The notes: generated by a model from the sequence alone, not told the origin. A DNA stretch of 64,000 nucleotides from Hymenobacter psychrotolerans DSM 18569 (GCF_900142395.1 NZ_FRAS01000008.1:62001-126000), one strand, 5' to 3'. Positions 45,407 to 54,462 are shown, counted from the stretch's first letter. Translations and numbers: made by a program.

Positions 45407-46525
45407 TTAAATATGGTCGCGCAGGTACTGGTACACTTCGGGGTTGGAAAGGAGCGTGCCGTGGTGCAGCTTCGGAAACACGCGGGTACTGATGAGCTGC
45501 TCCGGCGGCAGGGCCGGGTCGCCGAAAACGCGGCCTAGGGCGCTGCCGGCGCCCACCAGCCCGTCGCCGAAGTAGTCGTGCAGGGCGGAGTTGGCGGTTT
45601 TCAGCAGGGAGCCGACCAGCACGTGGTAGCGCACCCCGGGCAGCGGTGGCACCAGCGTGCGGGGCGGAAACAGGTCGTCGGCGTGTGGGTCCTGCCAGTC
45701 TTCATCTACCAGAATGGCGTGGCGCAGGTCCTTGATGCCGTTGCTGCGCTTGTCAATCAGGCCGCTGATGAAGCGGGTGGGCCGCAGGTTTATCTTGCGC
45801 AGCACCACGGACGTAAAGTGGCTGTTCTGCTCCAGAAACGAGCCTTCGTTGGGCACGCCCAGCAGAAACACGTTCGTCAGATGCGTGAGCCAGGAGCCCG
45901 CGCTGCCCCGTCCTGAAGTGCGTGCAACGCCTGAATTGGGGGCCGCCCGCGCTGCGTAGTAGCCCGCGCTCCGGATGACGAGGCCGCCCATACTGTGCCC
46001 CACCAGTGTCAGCGCTCCGATGGTATCGGGGTAGGTCTGAAGTAGTTCCGTGAGCAGCGCATCAAGTAGCTGTCCGTTCTGCGAGATGTGCAGGCCGCTG
46101 TTGTAGCGTACATAGAGGCAAATGGCGCCGGTGTCCTGCTGCAGGCGCGGCCCGTAGCGCAGCCCCTCCGGCGAGCCCGCCTGCCAGATCACCTCGTCGC
46201 CCATCAGGCCGTGCAGAAACACTACTACTTTGCGCAGGCCGGCTTCGCCGGGTTCCAGGCGCAGGTCGGCCACCGGCACGTCGGCGCTGTGGCGGCGGAA
46301 GCTCATCTGGATGGCCCGGCGGTCCTGGCGCTCAGCCAGCTGGTCGCCGAAGGCGCCGTTGAGGACGGGCAGCGTGAAATGCCGGTTTTCCTGTCCCGTC
46401 CGGTACAGGTAGCCCGCCGTGTTGAACGGCAGCAGCGCCGCCCGGCCCATAGCCTGCGTGGCGCGCTGCCAGCGGGAAGGCTGCTTGTCGGGTTGCGAAT
46501 CGGGGGACGGCAGGTCGTCGGTCAC
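45407..46525 (-). CDS. Lipase/esterase-like alpha/beta hydrolase
   Basis: From a GTG at 46525 the protein has 372 residues (an upstream TTG would add 14; an ATG at 46450 would shorten it to 347). It has the oxyanion loop VVVFLHGLMGDEVIWQ, the nucleophile elbow LVGHSMGGLVIRSAGYYAA and a following segment NVFLLGVPNEGSFLEQ, the pattern of triacylglycerol lipase/PGAP1-like hydrolases. His and Asp partners are likely in the C-terminal part (HHGTLLS; DYFGDGLVG). No signal peptide is clear, so a cytoplasmic or membrane-associated esterase is likely. Confidence 0.88.
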   Translation of the reverse strand: MTDDLPSPDSQPDKQPSRWQRATQAMGRAALLPFNTAGYLYRTGQENRHFTLPVLNGAFGDQLAERQDRRAIQMSFRRHSADVPVADLRLEPGEAGLRKVVVFLHGLMGDEVIWQAGSPEGLRYGPRLQQDTGAICLYVRYNSGLHISQNGQLLDALLTELLQTYPDTIGALTLVGHSMGGLVIRSAGYYAARAAPNSGVARTSGRGSAGSWLTHLTNVFLLGVPNEGSFLEQNSHFTSVVLRKINLRPTRFISGLIDKRSNGIKDLRHAILVDEDWQDPHADDLFPPRTLVPPLPGVRYHVLVGSLLKTANSALHDYFGDGLVGAGSALGRVFGDPALPPEQLISTRVFPKLHHGTLLSNPEVYQYLRDHI

Positions 46526-46738
46526 GGAATGAGAGTTTGGCGCAGCAGTAGGGCAGAGGTGTAACAAGTACGTGCCAGCCCAGGCTTTTGTAAATCTACG
46601 CTACGGCCGGTTGCTACGTTGAGCGAGGCCGCTGCCAGCGGGCATTCTACTGGCCAGAACGCCCGGTTTCTGCTGTCCGGCGCCGAAACGGAAGAGTCCT
46701 CCGGGGGAAGTCGCGCAGCAAGGTAGATACAGAAAGCT

Positions 46739-46776
46739 GCGCCCCGGCTACCAACTTCTGCCGGCGGCCGGGGCGC
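46739..46776 (-). terminator. Possible terminator of the T9SS protein gene
   Basis: GCGCCCCGGC (46739-46748) pairs perfectly with GCCGGGGCGC (46767-46776), downstream of the stop codon at 46808. No T-run on the relevant strand. The rest of the gap 46526-46807 shows no gene. Confidence 0.5.
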
Positions 46777-46807
46777 GATTGTTCTGTGTTGAGCTGCTGG
46801 AAAGGGC

Positions 46808-47779
46808 TTACTTGTTCATGAGTTTCTGCACGGCAAAGCCGTTGGGCGTGTCGAGGCGCAGGGTGTAGAGGCCGGCAGGCTGCTGCCGCAGGTCGAGGGT
46901 GCGGGTGCCGGAGGCGCGGGTATCGGGTTGCTGCTGCGCCACCACGCGGCCCAGCGCGTCCAGCACCGTCAGCGAGGCGCTGCTCAGTTCAGTGGTCCGG
47001 CCCGCCGCAGACAGGGTGAAGAGGCCCGAGGCGCTGGGGTTAGGATAGGCCTGCAGCGCTGCGGCCAACTGACCGTTGCGGGTAGCGGCTACCGTACCGT
47101 TCATCACCACGTCATCAACTACCAGCGTGGTACCGACCGTGGGAAAACCGGCCAGTCCGGAGGCAAAGGCAATATGGATGGAGTCGGGGGCCTGCGAAGA
47201 AGTGTACTGCAGCGGCACCGTGCTCAGCGTGTAGGCTGTGGCCGGCGTCAGGCGCAGGCTGCCGGAAGCAATGGTCTGTACTGTGCCGCCCACGGTGCGC
47301 GTCAGGGCCACCAGCGCATACGCCGAGTCGGCCAGCGCATTGGTGCCCGTGAGCTTATAGTAGAACTGCATAGAGGCCGGGCGCACTGTAAAAGGCAGGC
47401 CGCCCACTGCACTAACGTCCAGGTCGTCGGCAATATCAACGGCGGTAGCATCTACAGCGCCCAGCACGATGCCGCCCGGCACCGGCCCAACCAACGACCC
47501 CAGCAGTGGGTCCAGCTTGGTTTCCAGGCGGGCGGCAAAGGCCCCGGTGCGGCTGCCGGCATCCTTAGAAGTCGTGACGGTGCTGTAGAAGCCGCCGAAG
47601 ACGGGCACCTGCTTAATGGCCTCGTCGATGGTGCTCCAGCTTTGCGGCACTTCCAGCGCGCTGCGCGTAATCCAGGTATCGAGCGTGCCATTCGGGACGG
47701 CCGTCGTCTGCGCCGACGCACCAGAGGAGGCCGCGAGCAGGCCCAGAGAAGCGGCAAGGGCAAGTAAGCGTTTCTTCAT
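46808..47779 (-). CDS. T9SS-sorted secreted protein
   Basis: A 323-residue protein with a signal peptide (RLLALAASLGLLAASSGASA) and a C-terminal T9SS type A sorting domain (TRTLDLRQQPAGLYTLRLDT, ending AVQKLMNK), so it should be secreted across the outer membrane. The body (PNGTLDTWITRSALEVPQSW, then DSIHIAFASGLAGFPTVGTT) is beta-rich and resembles the carbohydrate-binding-type PCMD domains often found before T9SS tails; this is a weak resemblance. Not associated with an enzyme gene. Confidence 0.85.
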   Translation of the reverse strand: MKKRLLALAASLGLLAASSGASAQTTAVPNGTLDTWITRSALEVPQSWSTIDEAIKQVPVFGGFYSTVTTSKDAGSRTGAFAARLETKLDPLLGSLVGPVPGGIVLGAVDATAVDIADDLDVSAVGGLPFTVRPASMQFYYKLTGTNALADSAYALVALTRTVGGTVQTIASGSLRLTPATAYTLSTVPLQYTSSQAPDSIHIAFASGLAGFPTVGTTLVVDDVVMNGTVAATRNGQLAAALQAYPNPSASGLFTLSAAGRTTELSSASLTVLDALGRVVAQQQPDTRASGTRTLDLRQQPAGLYTLRLDTPNGFAVQKLMNK

Positions 47780-47908
47780 GGCAGTAAAGTGGTTAAACAG
47801 TAAGGAATAGGAACTGCGGCAAATGATGCAGACGCCCGGCAGCGGGTTGCCTGTTTATATAAAAATAATAATTAGTATATATTTTCGTTGATCAGTGCCT
47901 GTTGCTAC

Positions 47909-48748
47909 TTATGGGTTCTGGGTGCGGCGCTTGCCGGCCGTGGAAAGCAGGCCCGCCAGCAGACCGGTCAGCAGGCCGCCTACGTGAGCGGCATTGTCGG
48001 TGAGGCCGGGGCCGTCGAGGCCGCCCACGAGGCTGCCCAGCGCGAAATAAAGCAGCAGCCCCAGCATACCGGCCCGTTCCTGCCGGCTTAGCGCCGTGCG
48101 CTGCGTCAGTAGCAGCGCCAGCAGCAGCCCGTAGAGCCCAAAAATGGCGCCCGAGGCTCCCACTGAATTTACGCCCCGGGTATGCCACCACAAGCTGGCC
48201 AGGCTGCCCCCGATACCACTCAGCAGATAAATCAGGAGCCAGCGCCTGCTTCCGGCTTTGCTTTCCGCCATCAGCCCCAGCAGCAGCAGGGCACTCAGGT
48301 TGAGGAGCAGGTGCGCGGGCCCGCTGTGCAGAAAGACACTGCTGAGCAGCCGCCAGGGCTGGGCCGGAAAAAGAGGCGAGAAATTCGACCCCCAGGCCAC
48401 CAGGTCGGGGCCGGCGGGGGAAAGCAGACTGACGCCGCTCAGGCCCATCAGCAGAAATACCACCAGATTGGCGTGCAGCAATAAAGGCGTAACGAAAAAC
48501 CCGCGCCGGGGCCGGAACACCGCGTGCCCCAGCTGCGCCAGCTGCTCGGGCCAGCGGGTTTCCGGCTCGGGCGGGAGCTGTGCCCGGGCCTGTGCCGGGT
48601 CCGGCAGCTCATCCGGAATCAGGCCACGGCGCTGCAGCTCCCGCACTGCGGCTGTGCCCACTGCGGCCGGGTAACGGGCCGCGTGCTGCGCGAGATAGAG
48701 CAGTTCGGCATCCGTTTTATCGGCGAGTGGGCTGGAAGGCGTGTCCAT
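47909..48748 (-). CDS. Rhomboid-family intramembrane serine protease
   Basis: The ATG at 48748 gives 279 residues. Residues 1-60 are soluble and include ADKTDAELLYLAQHAARYPA (an N-terminal module shared with the protein at 49927-50787). The rhomboid domain has six or more helices with the catalytic Ser in GASGAIFGLYGLLLA (near residue 199) and the His in TDNAAHVGGLLTG (near residue 253), and the HSGPAHLLLNLSAL motif before them. Rhomboids cleave transmembrane helices of target proteins. The upstream in-frame start lacks similarity and was not used. Confidence 0.92.
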   Translation of the reverse strand: MDTPSSPLADKTDAELLYLAQHAARYPAAVGTAAVRELQRRGLIPDELPDPAQARAQLPPEPETRWPEQLAQLGHAVFRPRRGFFVTPLLLHANLVVFLLMGLSGVSLLSPAGPDLVAWGSNFSPLFPAQPWRLLSSVFLHSGPAHLLLNLSALLLLGLMAESKAGSRRWLLIYLLSGIGGSLASLWWHTRGVNSVGASGAIFGLYGLLLALLLTQRTALSRQERAGMLGLLLYFALGSLVGGLDGPGLTDNAAHVGGLLTGLLAGLLSTAGKRRTQNP

Positions 48749-49157
48749 GTGGCAAAGGGTAGCTAGGCTATGGCCTGAGCACAAGAACCGTCCCACCCAG
48801 CAGCGCCGCCGCCATACCTGCCAGAATCGGTAGCGCATACGCCAGATTGGCTAGCCATGCACGAGGCCCCGAACCCGTCGCGGCTATTGCCGTAGCCATC
48901 GGCCGGCATAGCGCAACGGCGGGTTTTTATTTACTTATTCCAATAAACAACTAAGCTGACCGCTTGTATATTGCGAATAATTAGTTGTAGTTAGCACAGG
49001 GTATCTGTGCGTCTTTTTGTCATTCCCTTTGCCAGTCATCTATTCGGCCGCTACTCTGCGGGCTACGGCCCAACGGTATCTGGCGCGTCCGCTCTATCAG
49101 AGTGCCCGGTCGCGGGCCTCCTTCACCCAGGCCGGCCTGGCGCTGAAAGAGGTGCGG
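48749..49157. other. Gap between divergent rhomboid and FkbM genes
   Basis: No convincing gene on either strand. A weakly coding stretch (49017-49157) reads in frame into the FkbM methyltransferase and could be its N-terminus if a TTG start is used. The 48905-49000 part is AT-rich and is the likely promoter region for both flanking genes. Confidence 0.5.
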
Positions 49158-49904
49158 ATGAGCTTCCGGCAGTTTTTTACCTGGGCCAGCCCCTTTCACT
49201 CGGGACTGCGGAGCCTGAAATACGTGCTGATCGGGCTGGTGCGGCTGCCGCTGGGCCGCAGCGTACGGCTTAGCTACGGCTACACCGGCGAAGACCGTCT
49301 GATAGAGTCGTTGCTGAAGCCGCTGGTTACGCACAACGGCTATTACGTGGAAGTAGGCTGCAACGAACCGCGCTTCATCTCCAACACCTTTCTGCTGTAC
49401 CGGCGCGGGTGGCGCGGCATCTGCATCGACGCCAACGAGCAGCTAGTGCAGAAGTATCGGCGGATTCGCCCACGCGACCAGGCGGTGTGCGCCTTCGTGT
49501 CGCACAGAACGGAGGCGCTCAGCTACCTGGAATTTGCCAACAGCGTCCTGTCCACCGCCGACCCGCAATATGTGCCGCAGTATCTGGCCCGGGGCGAACA
49601 GCTGCGGAGCCGCCGGCAGGTGCAGCCGCACTCGCTCACGGCCATTCTGGCGGAGCGCAATGCGCCGGCCCGCTTCGATCTGCTGGCTATCGATGCCGAA
49701 GAGTTTGACCTATCGGTGCTGCAGTCGTTGGATTTCGGGCGTTACCGGCCCCGGCTGGTGCTGGTGGAGGCGGAAGATTTCGACCCAAGCCAGCCGCTGC
49801 TACACCCCATCTGCACGTTTCTGCTGCCGCTGGGCTACGTGCTCAAAGGCAGCATGCTGAAGAACCTGTACTTTATGGATGTAGCCAGCCATACGCCGCT
49901 TTAG
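49158..49904 (+). CDS. FkbM-family methyltransferase
   Basis: The ATG at 49158 gives 248 residues and follows an AGAGG-like site; a TTG at 49017 would add 47 residues. The SAM-binding motif GYYVEVGCNEPRFISNTF, then WRGICIDANEQLVQKYRRIR, and the mid-domain ARFDLLAIDAEEFDLSVLQS fit the FkbM fold. Such enzymes O-methylate sugars or polyketides; in Bacteroidota they often occur in surface polysaccharide genes, but no such cluster is adjacent. The substrate is unknown. Confidence 0.88.
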   Translation: MSFRQFFTWASPFHSGLRSLKYVLIGLVRLPLGRSVRLSYGYTGEDRLIESLLKPLVTHNGYYVEVGCNEPRFISNTFLLYRRGWRGICIDANEQLVQKYRRIRPRDQAVCAFVSHRTEALSYLEFANSVLSTADPQYVPQYLARGEQLRSRRQVQPHSLTAILAERNAPARFDLLAIDAEEFDLSVLQSLDFGRYRPRLVLVEAEDFDPSQPLLHPICTFLLPLGYVLKGSMLKNLYFMDVASHTPL

Positions 49905-49926
49905 CGGCGGCCTGCTTATCTGATAG

Positions 49927-50787
49927 CTACAGCGACGTGCCCCGGCGCAGCCCGTCTATCCACTTCTGGCGGCTCAGCAGGGCCTCATGCATCACGGTAG
50001 CCGAGTCGCGCAGGCCTGTTAAGTAGTTATCATAGACCGGCTCGCCACCTTGGTACCGGCTGCGCATGGTTTGCAGCAGCTCGATGCGCAGGTAGGCACC
50101 CCGGCGCATCACATTCATCCGTTCGGCCAGCACCGGCGTGAGGCTGAAGTCATAGACAAGGGCCTTGGTAAGGCGGCGCCATTCTTCCAGCACGGTGGTA
50201 GCCTGGCCGGGCAGCGTAGAATCGGCCGCGGCCTTATTCACGCGCTCCAGCACGTACAGCGTCTGGTTTTCGGCCTTCCAGTAGCGCTCTGCCAGCAGGC
50301 GGTATCTGCGGGTAGCGGCGGTGTCGCGGGTACGTTCGGCGGCGGGCAGCTGGCGCATTTCCTGCGCAATCTGGGCGCGGGTGAGCGAGTCGAAACTCGG
50401 AATTACGTGGGTTTCTACGGATTGCAGCACCAGCGGCGCGTCGTCGGCAGTGTCCGTTACGGCAGCGTCCTGCTGGCCCGATGCGCTGCGGCTTTGCAGA
50501 TAAAAGACGCCGCCCAGCAGCAGAATTGCCAGTACGACTACCCAGACAGCGCCTGGCCGCTGCCACCAGCTCGGCTCTTCATACGATACCTCATCCGGTG
50601 CCTGCGGAAGCGGAGCAGACTCCGTGTGTGCCTCATGTAGCAGGTCGGGCCTGATGCCGCGGCGGCGCAACTCCAGGCGGGCGGTATACACCAGGTCGGG
50701 ATGATAGAGGTCGGGATGCTGCACCAGAAACTGCAGCTCAGCATCGGTTTTCTGGCTAAGGAACTCGGAATCGGAAGAAGCGGCCAT
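49927..50787 (-). CDS. Single-pass membrane protein sharing an N-terminal module with the rhomboid
   Basis: A 286-residue protein. Residues of about 10-50 (SQKTDAELQFLVQHPDLYHP then ARLELRRRGIRPD) match the soluble start of the rhomboid at 47909-48748. After an acidic linker comes one helix (AVWVVVLAILLLGGVFYL, about 80-100), then a charged domain of about 180 residues (AERTRDTAATRRYRLLAERY, ERMNVMRRGAYLRIELLQTM). No enzyme motif. The recurrence suggests a small protein-interaction module used in several membrane proteins; nothing further can be assigned. Confidence 0.8.
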   Translation of the reverse strand: MAASSDSEFLSQKTDAELQFLVQHPDLYHPDLVYTARLELRRRGIRPDLLHEAHTESAPLPQAPDEVSYEEPSWWQRPGAVWVVVLAILLLGGVFYLQSRSASGQQDAAVTDTADDAPLVLQSVETHVIPSFDSLTRAQIAQEMRQLPAAERTRDTAATRRYRLLAERYWKAENQTLYVLERVNKAAADSTLPGQATTVLEEWRRLTKALVYDFSLTPVLAERMNVMRRGAYLRIELLQTMRSRYQGGEPVYDNYLTGLRDSATVMHEALLSRQKWIDGLRRGTSL

Positions 50788-50940
50788 GCCGGGATAGAAA
50801 AACGGATAGAGGTCAGAAATGAACCTTCAAGTTGGCAAAAACGCGCCATACTACCATACGCGCCGGCCAACGCCGTGGGCGCGGGCCGCGTATAGCAGGG
50901 TAGCACTTCTCACCTCATCCTTTCTTTTTCTATCCTACCC

Positions 50941-51234
50941 ATGGCACACGACCAGCAAGAACCCCAGCCCAGCAACCAGAACTCTACGCACAAAGCCGGT
51001 GCTGAGCGCCAGGACAACGATATGAGCACCGCCGGCCGCATTCCGGGCCAGAATGATCCGGACGCCAAAGCCAGCGGCAACCCCGAAGCTGCCAGCACTC
51101 AGGAAAACATGGGCGACGGTACCGGCATCCGCGGCGCGTACGGCAACAGCAGCCAGACCAACGGAGCCGAGGGCACCTCTGACGCTGACGCCGAAGGCAA
51201 CCCCACCAAAAAAACCGACCAGTGGGCTGAATAG
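50941..51234 (+). CDS. Small disordered protein of unknown function
   Basis: A 97-residue protein almost free of hydrophobic residues and very rich in Asn, Gln, Gly, Asp, Glu and Ser (MAHDQQEPQPSNQNSTHKAG to NPTKKTDQWAE), expected to be intrinsically disordered. No signal peptide. Such proteins recall desiccation- or stress-related hydrophilins, an inference from composition only. A hairpin terminator follows, and the gene is surrounded by strand changes, so it probably is transcribed alone. Confidence 0.65.
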   Translation: MAHDQQEPQPSNQNSTHKAGAERQDNDMSTAGRIPGQNDPDAKASGNPEAASTQENMGDGTGIRGAYGNSSQTNGAEGTSDADAEGNPTKKTDQWAE

Positions 51235-51258
51235 CCTGCCCGGCCGTTGTTGCCGCAC

Positions 51259-51314
51259 GCCCTCTGGCTGCCGTAAGTACCATCTTATGGCAGCCGAAGG
51301 GCGTACGGTTTTTT
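51259..51314 (+). terminator. Terminator after the small disordered protein gene
   Basis: A 20-base stem with about three mismatches (51259-51278 with 51284-51303) followed by TTTTTT (51309-51314). Confidence 0.65.
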
Positions 51315-51481
51315 GCCGTACGGTTGTGGGCCGGGCCACAAGGCCAGCGGTTGGCCGGGCCGCGTGCGCCGGCCAGGAGTGCGCCGGAATTATGCGGCAA
51401 AATCGGGGAAATGCGGGCTGCCCAGCGCAACGCACTGTCGACTAAGCCCTAACTTGCGGGCTGATTTCCTTTGTTGTGCTG

Positions 51482-53272
51482 ATGTTTTCACTGTCTGGCG
51501 CTGGTCGCCGCGTTCTTTCCCTGTTGCTGATTGCCGGTCTGCTGGCCATTTTTTGCCGCCCCGCCACTGCCGATGTGCCTCCCAAACGCGAGCTGCGCGG
51601 CGTCTGGATTGCAACGGTGGAAAATATCGACTGGCCCAGCGCCCGCAACCTCACCCCCGAGCAGCAGCGCCGCGAGTACATCCGGATGCTTGATGCGCAG
51701 CAGCGCACCGGCATCAATGCGGTATTCGTGCAGGTGCGGCCCGCCTCCGATGCCTTCTACCAGAGCAGCCTGGAGCCCTGGAGCAAGTGGCTGACCGGCA
51801 CGCAGGGCAAGGCCCCCAGCCCCGCCTACGACCCGCTGCCCTTCATGATTGAAGAAGCCCACGCCCGTGGCATGGAGTTTCACGCGTGGTTTAACCCGTA
51901 CCGTGGCAGCACCGATACGCTGACGCGGCGCCTGGCGCCCCTGCACCCGTTCCGGCAGCACCCGGAGTGGTTTCTGCGCTACTCCGGCAAGCTGCTCTAC
52001 AACCCGGGCCTGCCCGAAGTACGCCAGTACATCAACCGCGTGATACTGGACGTAGTGCGCCGCTACGACATCGACGGGGTGCATTTCGACGATTATTTCT
52101 ACCCGTATCCTGAGGCGGGCAAAGTCATTCAGGACGAAGCCGCTTTTGCCCGCCACAACCCCGACGGCCTGAAGCTGCCCGACTGGCGCCGCCAAAACGT
52201 GAACATCCTCATCCGCGACCTGCACGACTCCATCCAGAGCACCAAGCGCTGGGTGAAGTTCGGTATTTCGCCCTTCGGGGTGTGGCGCAACCAGGCCACC
52301 GACCCCAACGGCTCGGCCACCAGAGCCTTCCAGGGCTACGATGGCCTGTATGCCGACGCGCTGGAATGGGTGCGCAAGGGCTGGGTTGATTATCTGCTGC
52401 CGCAGCTGTACTGGAGCTCCACTTTCCGGCTGGCGCAGTATCCGGTACTGGTAGAATGGTGGGCGCGCAACGCCAACGGCCGCCACCTCTACATCGGGCA
52501 CGGGGCCTACCGCATGTCGGAGAGCACCAAGGCCGATACCACGTGGCGCAACCCGCGCGAGCTGCCCCGGCAGGTACGCCTGAACCGCACTTTCCCGACG
52601 GAAGTAGGCGGGAGCGTGTTTTTTAGCTCCAAGTCGTTGCTGGCTAATGCCCTCCACACCACCGATTCGCTGCGGCAGAACCTGTTCCGCTATCCGGCGC
52701 TGGTGCCCACCATGCCCTGGCTCGATGCCGTGCCGCCCCGTCCCGCCCAGAACCTGACCCTGACGGCCGCGTTGCCCGCCAATACCCTTACCTGGCAGCC
52801 TTCCCCCATTGCCTCCGACGGCGACCTGGCCGCGTACTATGTGCTGTACCGGTTCGAGGGCGACGAAACGCCCACGCCCAACGACCCGCGCCGTATTCTG
52901 GCCGTGATACGGCCCCGTACCGGAACCGGCCTGGCATTCACGGACACCACGGCCCGGCCCGGCCAGACCTACGCCTACTACCTGACCGCTGTAGACCGCC
53001 TGCACAATGAAAGCCGGCCCGTGAGTGTGCGCACCACCGGCCGCACAGGCGAAATTATCCTGGCCCAGGCTCCTGCCGAAACGCCAGCAGCCACGCCCAC
53101 CGCTCCGGCTACACCGCCTGCCACTACTTCGCCAGTAACGGTGCCCGCCCCGCGTCCGGCAGCCTCGCCGCCGGTTGCTAACCGGCCAGCGGCCAGCGCT
53201 GTCACCAAAATCAAGACGAAGACCAAACCGAAAAAGAAGGGCTTCTTCCGGCGCCTGTTTGGCGGCCGCTAG
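51482..53272 (+). CDS. Family 10-like glycosylhydrolase (GHL10/DUF187), exported
   Basis: A 596-residue protein with a signal peptide (GRRVLSLLLIAGLLAIFC). The glycosylhydrolase-like barrel has ELRGVWIATVENIDWPSARN, INAVFVQVRPASDAFYQSSL, EFHAWFNPYRGSTDT, GVHFDDYFYPYPEAGK and KFGISPFGVWRNQATDPNG, the pattern of the GHL10 (DUF187) proteins. A fibronectin-like domain (about 420-525) and then a low-complexity Pro/Ala/Thr linker follow. The last 20 residues are strongly basic (KTKTKPKKKGFFRRLFGGR). Family members are thought to act on polysaccharides but no substrate is proven. Convergent with the next gene, with a shared terminator. Confidence 0.92.
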   Translation: MFSLSGAGRRVLSLLLIAGLLAIFCRPATADVPPKRELRGVWIATVENIDWPSARNLTPEQQRREYIRMLDAQQRTGINAVFVQVRPASDAFYQSSLEPWSKWLTGTQGKAPSPAYDPLPFMIEEAHARGMEFHAWFNPYRGSTDTLTRRLAPLHPFRQHPEWFLRYSGKLLYNPGLPEVRQYINRVILDVVRRYDIDGVHFDDYFYPYPEAGKVIQDEAAFARHNPDGLKLPDWRRQNVNILIRDLHDSIQSTKRWVKFGISPFGVWRNQATDPNGSATRAFQGYDGLYADALEWVRKGWVDYLLPQLYWSSTFRLAQYPVLVEWWARNANGRHLYIGHGAYRMSESTKADTTWRNPRELPRQVRLNRTFPTEVGGSVFFSSKSLLANALHTTDSLRQNLFRYPALVPTMPWLDAVPPRPAQNLTLTAALPANTLTWQPSPIASDGDLAAYYVLYRFEGDETPTPNDPRRILAVIRPRTGTGLAFTDTTARPGQTYAYYLTAVDRLHNESRPVSVRTTGRTGEIILAQAPAETPAATPTAPATPPATTSPVTVPAPRPAASPPVANRPAASAVTKIKTKTKPKKKGFFRRLFGGR

Positions 53273-53292
53273 CCTGCCCTGCCATGATAAAA

Positions 53293-53328
53293 GCAACGCG
53301 CCCGGCCTTCCAAGGCCGGGCGCGTTGC
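53293..53328. terminator. Shared terminator between convergent genes
   Basis: A perfect 17-bp GC-rich stem (53293-53309 with 53312-53328) with a two-base loop, between stop codons at 53272 and 53347. Confidence 0.8.
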
Positions 53329-53346
53329 GTATGGGGCTGTAGCCGT

Positions 53347-53838
53347 TTATTTCCGCAGGGCAGGCAGCCGGGTGTACAGCACCTGCTCGAACACCTGTAG
53401 CTCTGGCTGCATAATAGGGCTTTGCAGCAGCAGCTTGCGGCGCGTAAGCTCCACAATGCTCTGCCCATCGAACAAGGGCTCGTCGTTGGTGGAAGTCTGG
53501 CTGTAGAGCAGGCCCCGGCGGATGCGGTAGGTGCCCTTTTCTGAGTGAACCAGCTGGCCCCGGCGCGTCGTGGCATACGTGTAAGTGCTGTCGGGCAGGA
53601 ACTCCACAACCAGGGTCAGCTCGCCGTTGGTGATGCCGATATTGGTGTCGGCCGCGGGGCTATGGAACAGCTGCTCCTGCAGGGAGTCGGGCAGGGTAGA
53701 AGGAGCTTCAAACGCAATCTGCTGCAATGCCCAGCGGCCTACCAGGGACGTCTGCGCCCGGGCGCTGACAGCCAGGAGCAGCAGGCTCGAAACCGCCATA
53801 AACCGGCGAAAGAAGGATGCAAAAGCAGAAGCAGGCAT
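53347..53838 (-). CDS. Exported lipocalin-like protein
   Basis: The ATG at 53838 gives 163 residues with a signal peptide (FRRFMAVSSLLLLAVSARAQ). The mature part starts SLVGRWALQQIAFEAPS, as in lipocalin-like domains (G-x-W), and continues with alternating strands (TLVVEFLPDSTYTYATTRRG, KGTYRIRRGLLY). The function is unknown; such domains bind small hydrophobic ligands or act as structural parts. It lies downstream of the Fur-family gene after 54 bases on the same strand and may be co-transcribed with it. Confidence 0.75.
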   Translation of the reverse strand: MPASAFASFFRRFMAVSSLLLLAVSARAQTSLVGRWALQQIAFEAPSTLPDSLQEQLFHSPAADTNIGITNGELTLVVEFLPDSTYTYATTRRGQLVHSEKGTYRIRRGLLYSQTSTNDEPLFDGQSIVELTRRKLLLQSPIMQPELQVFEQVLYTRLPALRK

Positions 53839-53892
53839 AGAGGAGCTATGGTAAGCCGAAGCCGGGCGCCGCGCCAAGCCTGCGCCGGCAGG

Positions 53893-54339
53893 CTAGTGGG
53901 CCGCCGGCTGGCTGGGCTGGCACTTATTGCAGATGCCCGACAGCAGCAGGTCGCTGCGCTGGGCCTGAAACCGGCCCGGCAGCACCACGGGCGGAATGGC
54001 CACCTGGTTGAGGCAGTACGTATGCTGGCAGGCGTTGCACTTGAAATGCACGTGGTTGTCGTGGTGGGCGTGCTCCGTACAGTCCACCGAGCAGGATGCG
54101 TAGTGAATGATGTCGGTGGCATCCACCACCCGATGAATAACGCCCTGCTGCTCAAAGGTGCGCAAGGTGCGGTACAGCGTAATCCGGTCGATGCCCGCTG
54201 AGCCTAGTTCCTGCTCTATGTCGTTGCTGGAAAGAGCATAGGGCTTGCTGAGCAGCACCTGCAGCACCTGCCGCCGGATAGGCGTAGCGCGCAGACCGTG
54301 CTGGGCCAGAGTTTCAGTGATACGGGTGGTAAGGGGCAT
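53893..54339 (-). CDS. Fur/Zur-family transcriptional repressor
   Basis: A 148-residue Fur-family regulator. The winged-helix DNA-binding half has LRATPIRRQVLQVLLSKPYA and DRITLYRTLRTFEQQGVIHR. The metal-binding half has the His-rich HAHHDNHVHFKCNACQHTYC and a closing SGICNKC pair, so four cysteines form the structural zinc site. Whether it senses zinc, iron or another metal cannot be read from the sequence. It is separate from the SusC operon upstream (a terminator lies between), so a link with nutrient import is only possible. Confidence 0.9.
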   Translation of the reverse strand: MPLTTRITETLAQHGLRATPIRRQVLQVLLSKPYALSSNDIEQELGSAGIDRITLYRTLRTFEQQGVIHRVVDATDIIHYASCSVDCTEHAHHDNHVHFKCNACQHTYCLNQVAIPPVVLPGRFQAQRSDLLLSGICNKCQPSQPAAH

Positions 54340-54409
54340 ACTTCAAAATTACGGATTCAGCGAGACTTACGCGGCCGCCCGGCTGCCCAAACCGCCCAGG
54401 CTAAACCAA

Positions 54410-54436
54410 CAACGCCGCCCCAAAGGAGCGGCGTTG
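54410..54436 (-). terminator. Terminator of the SusC-SusD operon
   Basis: CAACGCCGC (54410-54418) pairs with GCGGCGTTG (54428-54436), 27 bases beyond the stop codon at 54463. Confidence 0.6.
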
Positions 54437-54462
54437 TGCAGAAAACACGGAAGGCAGGCCGC

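Noticed and set aside
48768..48900. A small minus-strand protein upstream of the rhomboid gene
   Set aside because: The reading frame gives a Gly/Ala-rich sequence without helix or motif, and no start site or spacing supports it.
49017..49157. Alternative N-terminus of the FkbM methyltransferase from a TTG
   Set aside because: The ATG at 49158 has a better ribosome site and keeps a normal domain length; the longer start remains possible but is not preferred.
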